A stretch of DNA of 64,000 nt, taken from contig JAEWVR010000029.1 of the NCBI GenBank assembly GCA_023459055.1, forward strand, positions 62,001 through 126,000, in the 5' to 3' direction. Origin of the DNA: Fibrobacterota bacterium. GTDB taxonomy: Bacteria; Fibrobacterota; Chitinivibrionia; Chitinivibrionales; Chitinispirillaceae. The notes beneath the pieces are model-generated. The model made no database searches, was not told where the DNA came from, and saw only the letters and a list, made by a program, of their open reading frames with translations. Both the position numbers and the translations under genes were made by a program. This document shows, one piece after another, positions 53,426 to 62,749 of the stretch (its first letter is position 1; each line of letters begins with the position of its first letter).

Positions 53426-54871
53426 ATGAGCACAACCGGACAAATACCTCAACACCAGCATTATCGTCTTACACTTAAAAATATAAAGTGCATGCTGTTA
53501 CTCACCAGCATATTTTTTAATACGCATATATTTGCTGCCGCCTCCAGTTTAACTGATGCCGGAGTTCTGGTCGGTGCAACGGCAGAAGCCGGATCTGCCG
53601 ATAAGGAGGGTTTATTTGACTGGAAAGATGCAGATAAAGTGAAAAGTGTTATTAAACAGGAATTCGGCCTGGTTCAGACAACTGCATATCCTGCATGGGG
53701 AGTATGGACCGGGACTGCACAAAATCCCAAAACATACGATCTGACATCAACAAATAAGGTTATAAACTGGGCTGATGCAGAGGGGAAAAAAATTGCGATT
53801 CATCTTCTTGCCGGATCTGGCACTTATTTCCCGGCGTGGTTTAATACCGGAACATGGACAAATGCACAAATTGAAGATTTATTAACTAACTGGATATCAT
53901 CAATAATGACATCCAACAATAATGCGGCAAAGGTCGATTACTGGAATGTTGTCAATGAAGCATTTACCTGGGATGGACAATACTGGGCAGATCCGACAGA
54001 ATGCCGGTGGCAGCAGTTAGGCTGGGAAGAAGACAAATCCGGATTAAGCGGAGCAGCGAAAGTATACGATAAACATCCGGTTTATATTCGTAAAGCATTT
54101 GAAATTGCACGCAAATATTCAACTGCTAAACTTGAGTTACGTGATTATTATATCGAATTTTGGGATGATTCAAAAAAGGCACAGGCGTTTTACCAGCTTG
54201 TTAAGCACCTGAAAAACTCCGGGGTACCGATTGATGCTATTGGTTTTCAAGGACATTTCCGTCTTGATAAGAGCTATGATTGGGCAAAACTTACAAAAGC
54301 TGTTCAGGAATATAAAAAGCTTGGCCTTGAAGTTTACATAACAGAAATCGATTACGGTGATACCGACCAGATTGCACCGGCTAAACAATCCAACTGGTCA
54401 ACACAAATGGAAGCCGCACAAAAAACGGGTTATTACAACTTTGTCAAAGCCGCAGTCGCCGGTGGTGTTGACTGGCTCTGCCTGTGGGGAGTTGCTGATA
54501 ACACAAATGCTTATTGGCGAATGGGACAGGATGCACTTCTATTCACAGCACAATATCAACCCAAAGCTGTTTATAACGATTTCAGAAAAGCAATTGTTGA
54601 CGTAAAAGGGACCGTTGGTTCTATAAAAACATCCAAATCACAGGGAAAAAAAACACATATGTCTACAAAAATGCAAAACAATAAACTGTATGTGCAAGGT
54701 CTGGCAAATGGAACTGGAACTGCAACGTTTTATAATCTTGATGGTACACAAACCGGTTCATCAAACATTATAAATGGAATTGCAGATATCAACAGTCGTG
54801 CGAACCAGATTTCGATTATCAGACTGATTTCATCATCCGGTAAATGTTCAACATGGCACTATATTAAATAA
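53426..54871 (+). CDS. Endo-1,4-beta-xylanase, glycoside hydrolase family 10
   Basis: 481 residues. A signal peptide with a long polar n-region (cleavage after about residue 39, FAAAS) precedes the GH10 barrel (about 42-390). Acid/base Glu178 lies in WNVVNEAF and nucleophile Glu307 in VYITEIDYG; IDAIGFQGHF and DWLCLWGVAD are also typical. Retaining hydrolysis of xylan outside the cell. A Ser/Lys linker leads to a C-terminal beta domain (about 425-481) that loosely resembles a sorting domain. Ribosome site CTGGAG 5 nt before the ATG. The next gene, PL11, acts on another plant-wall polymer. Confidence 0.93.
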   Translation: MSTTGQIPQHQHYRLTLKNIKCMLLLTSIFFNTHIFAAASSLTDAGVLVGATAEAGSADKEGLFDWKDADKVKSVIKQEFGLVQTTAYPAWGVWTGTAQNPKTYDLTSTNKVINWADAEGKKIAIHLLAGSGTYFPAWFNTGTWTNAQIEDLLTNWISSIMTSNNNAAKVDYWNVVNEAFTWDGQYWADPTECRWQQLGWEEDKSGLSGAAKVYDKHPVYIRKAFEIARKYSTAKLELRDYYIEFWDDSKKAQAFYQLVKHLKNSGVPIDAIGFQGHFRLDKSYDWAKLTKAVQEYKKLGLEVYITEIDYGDTDQIAPAKQSNWSTQMEAAQKTGYYNFVKAAVAGGVDWLCLWGVADNTNAYWRMGQDALLFTAQYQPKAVYNDFRKAIVDVKGTVGSIKTSKSQGKKTHMSTKMQNNKLYVQGLANGTGTATFYNLDGTQTGSSNIINGIADINSRANQISIIRLISSSGKCSTWHYIK

Positions 54872-55118
54872 AGATGATCGTTGACCACCATTTATAACTA
54901 TATTTATATCATATTGTCGTTCGCAAAGTCTAAATGTAGCCTATCATATTATCATTAAATATGTTATAAATATCAATCTGTTGATCAATCGGTCAACAGA
55001 TCAGAAGCACATACATTATATTTCAACGCAAATAAAGATTTTTTTGAGTATACTACTCTTATATATAATATTACGACTTATCATTTTCAAAAATACTCTT
55101 ATGATGAGGGGATACGAC

Positions 55119-57203
55119 ATGATTCTAAGGCGAATTGCAGGGATCGCATTATGCATTTCAACACTAATACTACCACTTATGGCTCAGCGTCAGATGGAAG
55201 CACTCGACAGAGGGCTTGTGGCTGTAAGTACCGGAGGTAGTAAAGTCTTCTTAAGCTGGAGACTTCTGGGAACAGATGCCGGTACAACAGCATTCAACAT
55301 TTACCGCGGAACATCAAAAGTAAACGCTGCTCCGATTACTGGTGCAACCAACTACATAGACTCATCAGGAAGTACCAGTGCCACCTATACTGTTCGGGCA
55401 ATAGTAGATGGTACCGAACAGGAATCATCAAAAGCTGTCTCTGTGTGGGCCGACAACTGTCTTACTATCAATCTTCAAAGTCCCGGATCAATTTATGCAC
55501 CTAACGATATCAACGTAGGTGATCTTGACGGAGACGGAGAGTATGAACTTGTTGTCAAGTATGAGCCGAACAACACAAAGGATAATTCTCAATCCGGTAT
55601 TGTTGACAAAGTATATCTTCACGCATATAAACTAAACGGAAAGTGCCTTTGGAAAATTGATTTAGGTGTAAATATTCGCGGTGGTGCACATTATACGCAG
55701 CATCAGGTTTACGATTACGATGGTGATGGATTTGCAGAAGTCGCCTGTAAAACAGCACCGGGAACAAAAGATGGCACTGGTGCATATCTCAAAATGGGAC
55801 CAGCAGCAAACGACAATGATGCATCAGATTATCGTAATGAAGGCGGCTATATCCTGACAGGTCCGGAGTACCTTACCGTTTTTAACGGAAAGACCGGTGC
55901 AGAAATGGCCACTGTTGAATATGCAAATCCGCGGGGATCTGTAACCAAGACAACATGGGGCGATGATTATGGTAACAGAGTTGACAGATACAATTCCACC
56001 ACTGCATGGCTTGATGGAAAACGTCCAAGTATGGTATTCCAGCGCGGATACTATTATCGTCTAACCTGTGCAGCCTGGGACTGGCGGGACGGTAAATTGA
56101 CAAAAAGATGGTTTATCGATTCACGCAATACATCCGGATACAGTTCAATGAACGATCAGGGTAACCATGGAATCATGGTTGGTGATGGTGATAATGATGG
56201 TAAGGATGAAGTTTACTTTGGTGCATCGGCGCTTAATGATGATGGAAAGTTGCTTTACGCAAACGGAATGGGTCATGGTGATGCCGGACATATCGGTGAC
56301 ATGGATCCATCACGTGCAGGTATTGAATTGTGGCTTGTACGGGAGGGTGCCGCTGCAGGAGCCGCCGGTTCTTATATGGCTGATGCCGTTACCGGTAAAA
56401 CTGTCTGGCAACATAATGTGACAGAAGAAACAGATGTCGGTCGTGGTATGGCAGCCGATATCGATGCATCAAGTGCAGGTTACGAAATGTGGTCAAGTGC
56501 TACTGATGGCACCTATAGCTGCAAAGGAACAAAAATCAGCTCAAATAAAGGTTCCTGCAACTTCAGACTCTACTGGGATGGTGATCTGCAGGATGAGCTT
56601 CTTGATGGAAACAAAATTGACAAGTGGAATGGCAATGGTACAACCCGCCTCTTTACTGCAAACGGAAATTCATGCAATGGTACAAAGGCAACACCTAATA
56701 TCACCGCAGATCTTCTCGGCGACTGGCGTGAAGAATTGATTCTCCATGATGGAGCATCAAAGTTATACCTTTACACAACAACAATACCAACAACACACAA
56801 GCTCTATACACTTATGCATGATCCACAATATCGTGCCGGGATTGCATCTGAGCAGTCATCGTATAATCAGCCACCACATCTTGGTTTTTTCCTTGGAAAC
56901 GGTGTTGATAAAGCTCCGAAACCGAATATTTACCTTGCAGGTACACCGGTAAGTGTATCACCGGCAATAAACGGTGTTCAACCAATCCGAAAACTGACAA
57001 CTACAAAGACTGTCGCATTTAATCAACCAGTTACACTTAACATGATAGAAAATTCATGTGCAGAAATTGCGATTTATGATCTTACCGGAAATCTTGTAAA
57101 AAAGGTAACAAGCAGGAATGCACAGTTTACATTAAGTGAATTCGGTATTGCAAATGGAATGTATATTGTTACAATACGCACAGCAGAGATATTTAATCAA
57201 TAA
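55119..57203 (+). CDS. Rhamnogalacturonan lyase, polysaccharide lyase family 11
   Basis: 694 residues from the ATG at 55119, chosen because GAGGGG lies 7 nt upstream and a clear signal peptide follows (cleavage near PLMA); the frame is open upstream. Order: fibronectin-like domain (about 25-110; MEALDRGLVAV, FLSWRLLGTD), then the eight-bladed PL11 propeller with calcium loops GDLDGDGEYELVVKY, YDYDGDGFAEVACKT and GDGDNDGKDEVYFG, IGDMDPSRAGIELW, LLGDWREELILHDG. It cleaves the pectin backbone. The last 65 residues (IAIYDLTGNLVKKV ... FGIANGMYIVTIRT) look like a type-9-secretion-type C-terminal sorting domain. Confidence 0.93.
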   Translation: MILRRIAGIALCISTLILPLMAQRQMEALDRGLVAVSTGGSKVFLSWRLLGTDAGTTAFNIYRGTSKVNAAPITGATNYIDSSGSTSATYTVRAIVDGTEQESSKAVSVWADNCLTINLQSPGSIYAPNDINVGDLDGDGEYELVVKYEPNNTKDNSQSGIVDKVYLHAYKLNGKCLWKIDLGVNIRGGAHYTQHQVYDYDGDGFAEVACKTAPGTKDGTGAYLKMGPAANDNDASDYRNEGGYILTGPEYLTVFNGKTGAEMATVEYANPRGSVTKTTWGDDYGNRVDRYNSTTAWLDGKRPSMVFQRGYYYRLTCAAWDWRDGKLTKRWFIDSRNTSGYSSMNDQGNHGIMVGDGDNDGKDEVYFGASALNDDGKLLYANGMGHGDAGHIGDMDPSRAGIELWLVREGAAAGAAGSYMADAVTGKTVWQHNVTEETDVGRGMAADIDASSAGYEMWSSATDGTYSCKGTKISSNKGSCNFRLYWDGDLQDELLDGNKIDKWNGNGTTRLFTANGNSCNGTKATPNITADLLGDWREELILHDGASKLYLYTTTIPTTHKLYTLMHDPQYRAGIASEQSSYNQPPHLGFFLGNGVDKAPKPNIYLAGTPVSVSPAINGVQPIRKLTTTKTVAFNQPVTLNMIENSCAEIAIYDLTGNLVKKVTSRNAQFTLSEFGIANGMYIVTIRTAEIFNQ

Positions 57204-57226
57204 TTTTTTAAATTATCAGGTAAAAT

Positions 57227-57260
57227 AAAAAGACTGGTTGTTGCTTAACCAGTCTTTTTT
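57227..57260 (+). terminator. Intrinsic (probably bidirectional) terminator after PL11
   Basis: A 13-bp stem (AAAAAGACTGGTT and its complement) with a 7-nt loop, ending in six T on the plus strand; the A run on the left gives a T run on the minus strand. It lies between the convergent PL11 and cysN genes. Confidence 0.88.
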
Positions 57261-57357
57261 ATCGGGTTTTTCAGTCTCTGAAATTACATGAGAATAAAGA
57301 CTTCGGTATTGCCGTTAAATCAATATCACTGTTTTTTATTAGATCCTTGAAAATCAC

Positions 57358-59142
57358 TTAAATTGTATAGTCGCTTATGATTCCAATATCTATTAGCTTT
57401 TTACCAATCGCAATTGCAGTATCATGAATAGAAATCCCTGATGTTATTATCAGATCAGCAAATGAATCGTTACCGTTTTTATTTACAGATGCAACAAATA
57501 CCGGTTCCGGGCTGTTGAGCTGCCTGATAACTTCGATATCATAGTCATCGCATTCATCAAGTGCTGTTATGAAAATAAACCCGGCATCTGTCAGAATTCT
57601 TCCGATCTCACCAATTCTGAATGTTTTATTTTCATTGAAATCATCTGATGTCAGTTCGGCATCAATACCTGCCCTTATCGTTGCACCGCTAAGATAATAA
57701 CTATTAAAACCGGCACTGAAAAGCTGCTTTTCTAGTTCAACAGCGATCTTCCTGCTATTGGTACCAGTCACCAGTACAAACCGTGATCCATGATTATTTC
57801 TTGCAACCCTGTTCCCTCGCGTTACAAGACCATGCTCCCATCGCTTTTCACGTGATGAAACATGCGAATCAAGCCATGACTCCTGCGATTCCTCACTACC
57901 GGTAACAATACCACCACCGGCGATATCATTATTGTCAACAATGACAAAGCGTCCTGTTGTCTCGATTTCGTCAATCGTATCGAATGCAATGGGCTTTGTC
58001 GTCTCAAAAACACATTCGGCTACATCATGACGGTCAAGTTGCACTTTTTTGTCAATAGTTGACAGTGATGTAGCATCAATACTGTTTACAATATCGATAA
58101 GCCTTACCGTTGCACGTGCAGTTGCAATTTTAAGTTTGTATTTTTTATCCCTGATAAGCGGTGCCTTACCCATCCAGAATACATTTGCCCTGAAACGGCT
58201 TGTAACAATGGGCTGTTTCTGTTCAGGACGGCAGAGAATTTCTCCTCTTTTTATGTACACTTCATCTTCAAGTGTAAACCCTGTCGCATCACCATTGTGT
58301 GCACTTGTTTTAACCGGTTCGTTAAATCCTTCTATCGATTTAATACGGGACTTTTTACCGGATGGCCTGAAAATAATGGTATCGCCAACATTTACAGAAC
58401 CGGTTTCGATCGTTCCGGCGAAAATTCTACGATCATCATTATGTTCTGTAAATTTATAGATATCCTGTACCGGCATTCTGAATGGCTTATCATGGGGCTG
58501 TTCTTTGATTGCAAGTGCATCAACAGTCTCAAGAACAGAACCACCCTTAAACCAGGGCATCAACTGTGATTTTTGAGTAAGATTCTCTCCGTTTCGAGCA
58601 CTTACAGGAATATAGGTAATCGGTTTTACCTTAAGTTTGTCAAGAAATGCACCATACTCACTTTTGATCTTTTCAAAATCAGTTTCACGATAACCGACAA
58701 GATCCATTTTGTTAACAAGAATAATTACTTTTTTTATTCCAAGCATAGACAATAAATAACCATGCCGTTTCGAGTTTTCCCTGATGCCCTCATGTGCATC
58801 AATCACAAGCAGGGCTGCTTCAGCCCGTGCAGCACCGCTTACCATGTTCTTTAAAAACTCAATATGCCCGGGTGCATCAATAATGATATATTCTCTTTTT
58901 TCAGTCTTGAAAAAACAGCGTGCAGTATCAATCGTAATTCCCTGCGCCTGTTCGTCTTTCAATGCATCAAGAAGAAACGCATATTCAAAAGGCCTGGAGT
59001 TTCGTTCACACTGTGCCCGGACCTGCTCAAGTTTACCTTCAGGTAAAGATCCTGTATCGGCAAGCAACCTGCCAATTACCGTACTTTTTCCATGATCTAC
59101 ATGGCCGACAACAACAACATTCATCTGTTCACGTTTATTCAT
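57358..59142 (-). CDS. cysN: Sulfate adenylyltransferase subunit 1 (CysN) with degenerate APS-kinase-like C-terminus
   Basis: 594 residues. Residues 1 to about 420 are the CysN GTPase (GHVDHGKSTVIGRLL, DAPGHIEF, NKMDLVGY) that drives APS formation with CysD. Residues about 440-594 follow the APS kinase (CysC) order: SREKRWEHGLVTRGNRVARNN, RFVLVTGTNSRKI, VELEKQLFSAGF, RIGEIGRILTDAGFIFITA. But the P-loop GxSGxGKS is replaced by TGTNSRKI and the DGDNVR motif by SGATIR, so kinase activity is improbable. This fits the APS-type reductase encoded in the same operon, which would not need PAPS. Confidence 0.9.
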   Translation of the reverse strand: MNKREQMNVVVVGHVDHGKSTVIGRLLADTGSLPEGKLEQVRAQCERNSRPFEYAFLLDALKDEQAQGITIDTARCFFKTEKREYIIIDAPGHIEFLKNMVSGAARAEAALLVIDAHEGIRENSKRHGYLLSMLGIKKVIILVNKMDLVGYRETDFEKIKSEYGAFLDKLKVKPITYIPVSARNGENLTQKSQLMPWFKGGSVLETVDALAIKEQPHDKPFRMPVQDIYKFTEHNDDRRIFAGTIETGSVNVGDTIIFRPSGKKSRIKSIEGFNEPVKTSAHNGDATGFTLEDEVYIKRGEILCRPEQKQPIVTSRFRANVFWMGKAPLIRDKKYKLKIATARATVRLIDIVNSIDATSLSTIDKKVQLDRHDVAECVFETTKPIAFDTIDEIETTGRFVIVDNNDIAGGGIVTGSEESQESWLDSHVSSREKRWEHGLVTRGNRVARNNHGSRFVLVTGTNSRKIAVELEKQLFSAGFNSYYLSGATIRAGIDAELTSDDFNENKTFRIGEIGRILTDAGFIFITALDECDDYDIEVIRQLNSPEPVFVASVNKNGNDSFADLIITSGISIHDTAIAIGKKLIDIGIISDYTI

Positions 59143-59204
59143 TTGTAGTATATCCGGATTTAATATTTTTATTTGACATTTAATATTTTTTAGTTAACAA
59201 TTGA

Positions 59205-60083
59205 TCACATGTATCCTTCTTTACGCAGTGTCTCAAGACCACCGTCTTCTTTATCCTGAGCACGGCCGGAACGTTCTGCAATATTTGCAAACTTACCAGT
59301 TCGGAGTTCATTAATTATTTCGTCAACATTTCGTGCACCTGACTCAACCGGATGCGTACATGGATAGCATCCGAGTGATCGATACCGTTTTCCATCACCC
59401 TGATTATAATAGAGCGACACTGTCGGAATTTTTTCCCGGGCAATGTATTCCCATATATTGAGTTCAGTCCAGTCAAGTAGCGGATGAATTCTCAGATGCG
59501 TTCCCGGTGCAAAATCGGTCTTGAACTGATTCCATAGTTCCGGCGGCTGATCTGCTACATCCCATTCATTCTCTTTGTCACGGGGAGAAAAGTATCGTTC
59601 CTTTGACCTGCTACCCTCCTCATCAGCCCGTACTCCGGCTATTACTCCTGTATATGGTTCAGTATTGGTATCTGTTTCATAGCTACCTTTATCATGATTG
59701 AAACGATAACGTTTCCAGGCTCCGGAAAGGGTATTTTTGAGTGCCTCGGTTTTAAGGTACCGGCAGCATGTCAATCGGTCAACATTACCATCCGGAAATG
59801 TCTGTTCATTTTGTAAAGCATCTGTATTTTCCCCATACACCATATTTAAATGCCACTCTCTTGCGAGCCGATCACGATACCCGATCATTTCAGGGATTTT
59901 ATAATGAGTATCGATATGTACAAGAGGAAAGGGCACGTGACCAAAAAACGCTTTACGTGCAAGCCATAGCATTACAGTACTATCTTTCCCTATTGACCAT
60001 AACATACAGAGATTTTTAAACTCCCGGTATGCTTCACGTAGAATAAATACACTCTTAGCTTCAAGTTTTTGTAAATGATCCAT
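59205..60083 (-). CDS. cysD: Sulfate adenylyltransferase subunit 2 (CysD)
   Basis: 292 residues. ATP-pyrophosphatase fold with the PP-loop SIGKDSTVMLWLARKAF, the DTHYKIPEMI segment and GVRADEEGSRSKERYFSPRD. Makes APS from sulfate and ATP together with CysN. Start ATG overlaps the cysH stop (TAATG). The 62-bp gap to cysN contains two copies of ATTTAATATTTTT (59158-59170, 59178-59190). Confidence 0.96.
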   Translation of the reverse strand: MDHLQKLEAKSVFILREAYREFKNLCMLWSIGKDSTVMLWLARKAFFGHVPFPLVHIDTHYKIPEMIGYRDRLAREWHLNMVYGENTDALQNEQTFPDGNVDRLTCCRYLKTEALKNTLSGAWKRYRFNHDKGSYETDTNTEPYTGVIAGVRADEEGSRSKERYFSPRDKENEWDVADQPPELWNQFKTDFAPGTHLRIHPLLDWTELNIWEYIAREKIPTVSLYYNQGDGKRYRSLGCYPCTHPVESGARNVDEIINELRTGKFANIAERSGRAQDKEDGGLETLRKEGYM

Positions 60084-60796
60084 TATGCTTCCTGCCTTTT
60101 ATGAAGTCCACATTCTTTTTGTTCTGCTCGTTCCCACCACCATCGTCCCGCCCGTGCATCCTCACCACTCTGTATAGCGCGGGTACAAGGTACACAACCG
60201 ATGCTCGGGTAATTTCTATCATGCAATTTATTATAGGGTACATTGTATGTTTTGATATACTCCCAAACCTGTTCTTTTGTCCAATCAAATATCGGTGAAT
60301 ATTTTACAACTTTGTTAACGACATCAAGTTCAGCCGGATTACAGTTAAACCGTGTTACCGACTGTTCCTGCCTTATGCCACATATCCATGCGTCACAGGT
60401 TGCCAAGGCTTTACCTAAAGGTACAATTTTTCTTATACGGCAACACTCTTTTCTTTTTCCAATACTTTCATACATGCTATTTGGTCCCTCTTTTTCCAGA
60501 AGGGTAATGATATCCGATGCTTCCGGAGCAAAGACTTCAATTTTACACCTGTATTTTTGAACCGTTTCGTGAAAAGTATCGTACGTTTCCTGAAACTGGC
60601 GACATGTATCAAGTGTAAAGATCCGGATTGACGGATTTATTTTTAATGCGATATCAGTAATCACCTGATCTTCAGCACCAAAACTTGTTGACAGCAGTAA
60701 TTTATCAGCTGGAATTTCTGTAATAATTGCTTCAATCCTCTCAACAGTATTCAGTTTTTCAAGCTTTCTGCTGAATGCAGCAACATCATCAATCAT
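60083..60796 (-). CDS. cysH: Adenylyl-sulfate (APS) reductase, assimilatory CysH with [4Fe-4S] motifs
   Basis: 237 residues. N-terminal PP-loop-like LLLSTSFGAEDQVI, then two cysteine pairs, KECCRIRK and IGCVPCTRA, which in this family bind a [4Fe-4S] cluster and mark APS reductases rather than cluster-free PAPS reductases. The catalytic Cys is in the C-terminal KECGLH. Reduces APS to sulfite. ATG overlaps the cysA stop (ATGA) and its stop overlaps the cysD start, so the enzymes are coupled to the transporter. Confidence 0.93.
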   Translation of the reverse strand: MIDDVAAFSRKLEKLNTVERIEAIITEIPADKLLLSTSFGAEDQVITDIALKINPSIRIFTLDTCRQFQETYDTFHETVQKYRCKIEVFAPEASDIITLLEKEGPNSMYESIGKRKECCRIRKIVPLGKALATCDAWICGIRQEQSVTRFNCNPAELDVVNKVVKYSPIFDWTKEQVWEYIKTYNVPYNKLHDRNYPSIGCVPCTRAIQSGEDARAGRWWWERAEQKECGLHKRQEA

Positions 60797-61857
60797 ATAC
60801 CCGCTCCTTCGTCAGTAAAGACCCGTATTTCCTGCAGATTAAGATACACAATCGTACCTTCATCAAGATTAAGTTTACGAAACCGTGATTTTGTAATTTC
60901 AACATCAATAATCTTCATGTCAATTTCACCCTGCACCTGCATTTTCATTACAGGCCCGCTGCTTCGATAATTTATTATGTGCGATTTATAGGAAAAAGCA
61001 TCATCAGGTTCAAGTGAAATTTCGATATCATGCGGACGAATCATTCCAACCGCATCCAATGACACTTTTTGTACATTGTTTATAAAGCTATTGTGTTGGG
61101 GAGTAAAGCTTCCACTATGTACATGACCACTGAACCTGTTTACATCACCAAGGAAATTATACACAAAACTGTTTACAGGATGATCATACACATTATCAGG
61201 TGTACCACTTTGAATTATTTTACCTTTATTCATAATAATCACGGTATCAGCAATCTCCATCGCTTCTTCCTGATCATGTGTTACAAAAATGGATGTTATG
61301 TGAAGTTCATCATGCAGTTGTCTTATCCATTTACGAAGCTCTCTCCGTACCGTTGCGTCAAGTGCACTGAATGGTTCATCAAGCAACAGTACTTTAGGTT
61401 CAATAGCAAGAGACCGTGCAAGAGCCACCCTTTGGCGCTGTCCACCGGATAGTTGTGTAGGATACGCGTCTGACAGCCAATCCAGTTGAACTAGTTTTAG
61501 CAGATCCTTTACTTTACTTTTAATGAACGCATCATCCGGTCTGTTTTTTTTCGGCTTGACACGCAATCCAAACGCAACATTTTCGAAAACACTCATATGA
61601 TTAAACAATGCATAATGTTGAAATACAAAACCAATACCGCGATCTTTTGGGGATTTTTTTGATATGTCAATATCATTCATCAAAACTCTACCCTTATCAG
61701 GATGCTCCAGTCCAGCAATGATTCGTAACAGCGTAGTCTTTCCGCAACCTGATGGTCCCAGCAGCGCGACCAGTTTGCCTGCATCAATGGAATGATTAAT
61801 TGAATCAAGGGCCTTAAAATCGCCAAAGGATTTTGTAATAGTGTCAATTTTTATCAT
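60793..61857 (-). CDS. cysA: Sulfate/thiosulfate ABC transporter ATP-binding protein
   Basis: 354 residues from the ATG at 61857, which overlaps the cysW tail by 14 nt and fits the family start (MIKIDTITKSFGDFKAL); an earlier in-frame ATG adds 17 residues without family support. Walker A GPSGCGKTTLLRIIAG, signature LSGGQRQRVALARSL, Walker B VLLLDEPFSALD, then a C-terminal regulatory TOBE-like domain from about 240. Energises sulfate uptake. Confidence 0.94.
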   Translation of the reverse strand: MIKIDTITKSFGDFKALDSINHSIDAGKLVALLGPSGCGKTTLLRIIAGLEHPDKGRVLMNDIDISKKSPKDRGIGFVFQHYALFNHMSVFENVAFGLRVKPKKNRPDDAFIKSKVKDLLKLVQLDWLSDAYPTQLSGGQRQRVALARSLAIEPKVLLLDEPFSALDATVRRELRKWIRQLHDELHITSIFVTHDQEEAMEIADTVIIMNKGKIIQSGTPDNVYDHPVNSFVYNFLGDVNRFSGHVHSGSFTPQHNSFINNVQKVSLDAVGMIRPHDIEISLEPDDAFSYKSHIINYRSSGPVMKMQVQGEIDMKIIDVEITKSRFRKLNLDEGTIVYLNLQEIRVFTDEGAGI

Positions 61858-62713
61858 TATCAATAACCTTTTTGTTAATACTATTACTATTTTTTTTCTT
61901 ATCTTCAACTATTGATTTAATAACTATAGTAATAATAGCAATACACATTAAAAGAGAAGCAAGTGAAAAAGCTGCCGTAAAACTGTATTCATTGTACAAC
62001 ATCTCTACTTGTAAAGGAACGGTGGTTGTTATACCGCGTATATGCCCAGACACTACTGAAACTGCACCGAATTCTCCCATCGCCCTTGCTCCGCAAATGA
62101 TAACTCCATATAAAAGGCCCCATTTAATTGAAGGCAGTGTTACTTTAAATAACAGGTTCCATCCATTTGCCCCAAGACACACTGCTGCTTCTTCACACTC
62201 GTTACCGATTGTCTCCATAATCGGCAATAACTCACGTACAACAAATGGAAGTGTGACAAACGTCGTTGCAATAACAATTCCAGGAATTGCAAAAATAATC
62301 TTTATATTGTTTGCACTCAGTATTTCACCAAACCACCCATTAGCACCAAAAAGCAGAACAAACATCAAACCGGACACAACCGGTGAAACTGAAAATGGTA
62401 TATCAATTATTGTTAATAAAATATTACGACCTTTGAATGAATACTTAGTAATAAGCCATGCAGCAGCTACACCAAAAACAGTATTAAGTCCGGTAGCAAT
62501 AATTGTTGTAATAATCGTTAGTTTAATTGAGTTTAGTGTATCATGTTCAATGATATTACGTAAATACTCCTGAAAGCCTTTCTCAAAGGCCATTTGCGTA
62601 ACAAGCAAAAGAGGAAGAATGAATATTAATAGAACAAAGAAATAGGTCAGACCTATCAGGATCATTGATGCCGACTTATTTACATTTTGTTTAATAGTGT
62701 AACTTCTTTCCAT
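61844..62713 (-). CDS. cysW: Sulfate ABC transporter permease CysW
   Basis: 289 residues, six transmembrane helices. The inner-membrane permease loop EEAAVCLGANGWNLLFKVTLPSIKW and the AMGEFGAVSVVSGHI segment are typical of CysW (each given in part). Pairs with CysT to form the channel. The Asn-rich C-terminus (KKKNSNSINKKVIDNDKN) overlaps the start of cysA. Confidence 0.93.
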   Translation of the reverse strand: MERSYTIKQNVNKSASMILIGLTYFFVLLIFILPLLLVTQMAFEKGFQEYLRNIIEHDTLNSIKLTIITTIIATGLNTVFGVAAAWLITKYSFKGRNILLTIIDIPFSVSPVVSGLMFVLLFGANGWFGEILSANNIKIIFAIPGIVIATTFVTLPFVVRELLPIMETIGNECEEAAVCLGANGWNLLFKVTLPSIKWGLLYGVIICGARAMGEFGAVSVVSGHIRGITTTVPLQVEMLYNEYSFTAAFSLASLLMCIAIITIVIKSIVEDKKKNSNSINKKVIDNDKN

Positions 62714-62749
62714 GTTTTGTATTCCGTATTGTAAGTGATGACAAAGTGA

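Noticed and set aside
59158..59190. Direct repeat ATTTAATATTTTT in the cysD-cysN gap as a regulatory site
   Set aside because: Two copies of a very AT-rich 13-mer in AT-rich intergenic DNA are weak evidence; noted under cysD only.
61872..62573. A 233-codon open frame on the plus strand
   Set aside because: It is antisense to cysW; the codon pattern belongs to the transporter gene.
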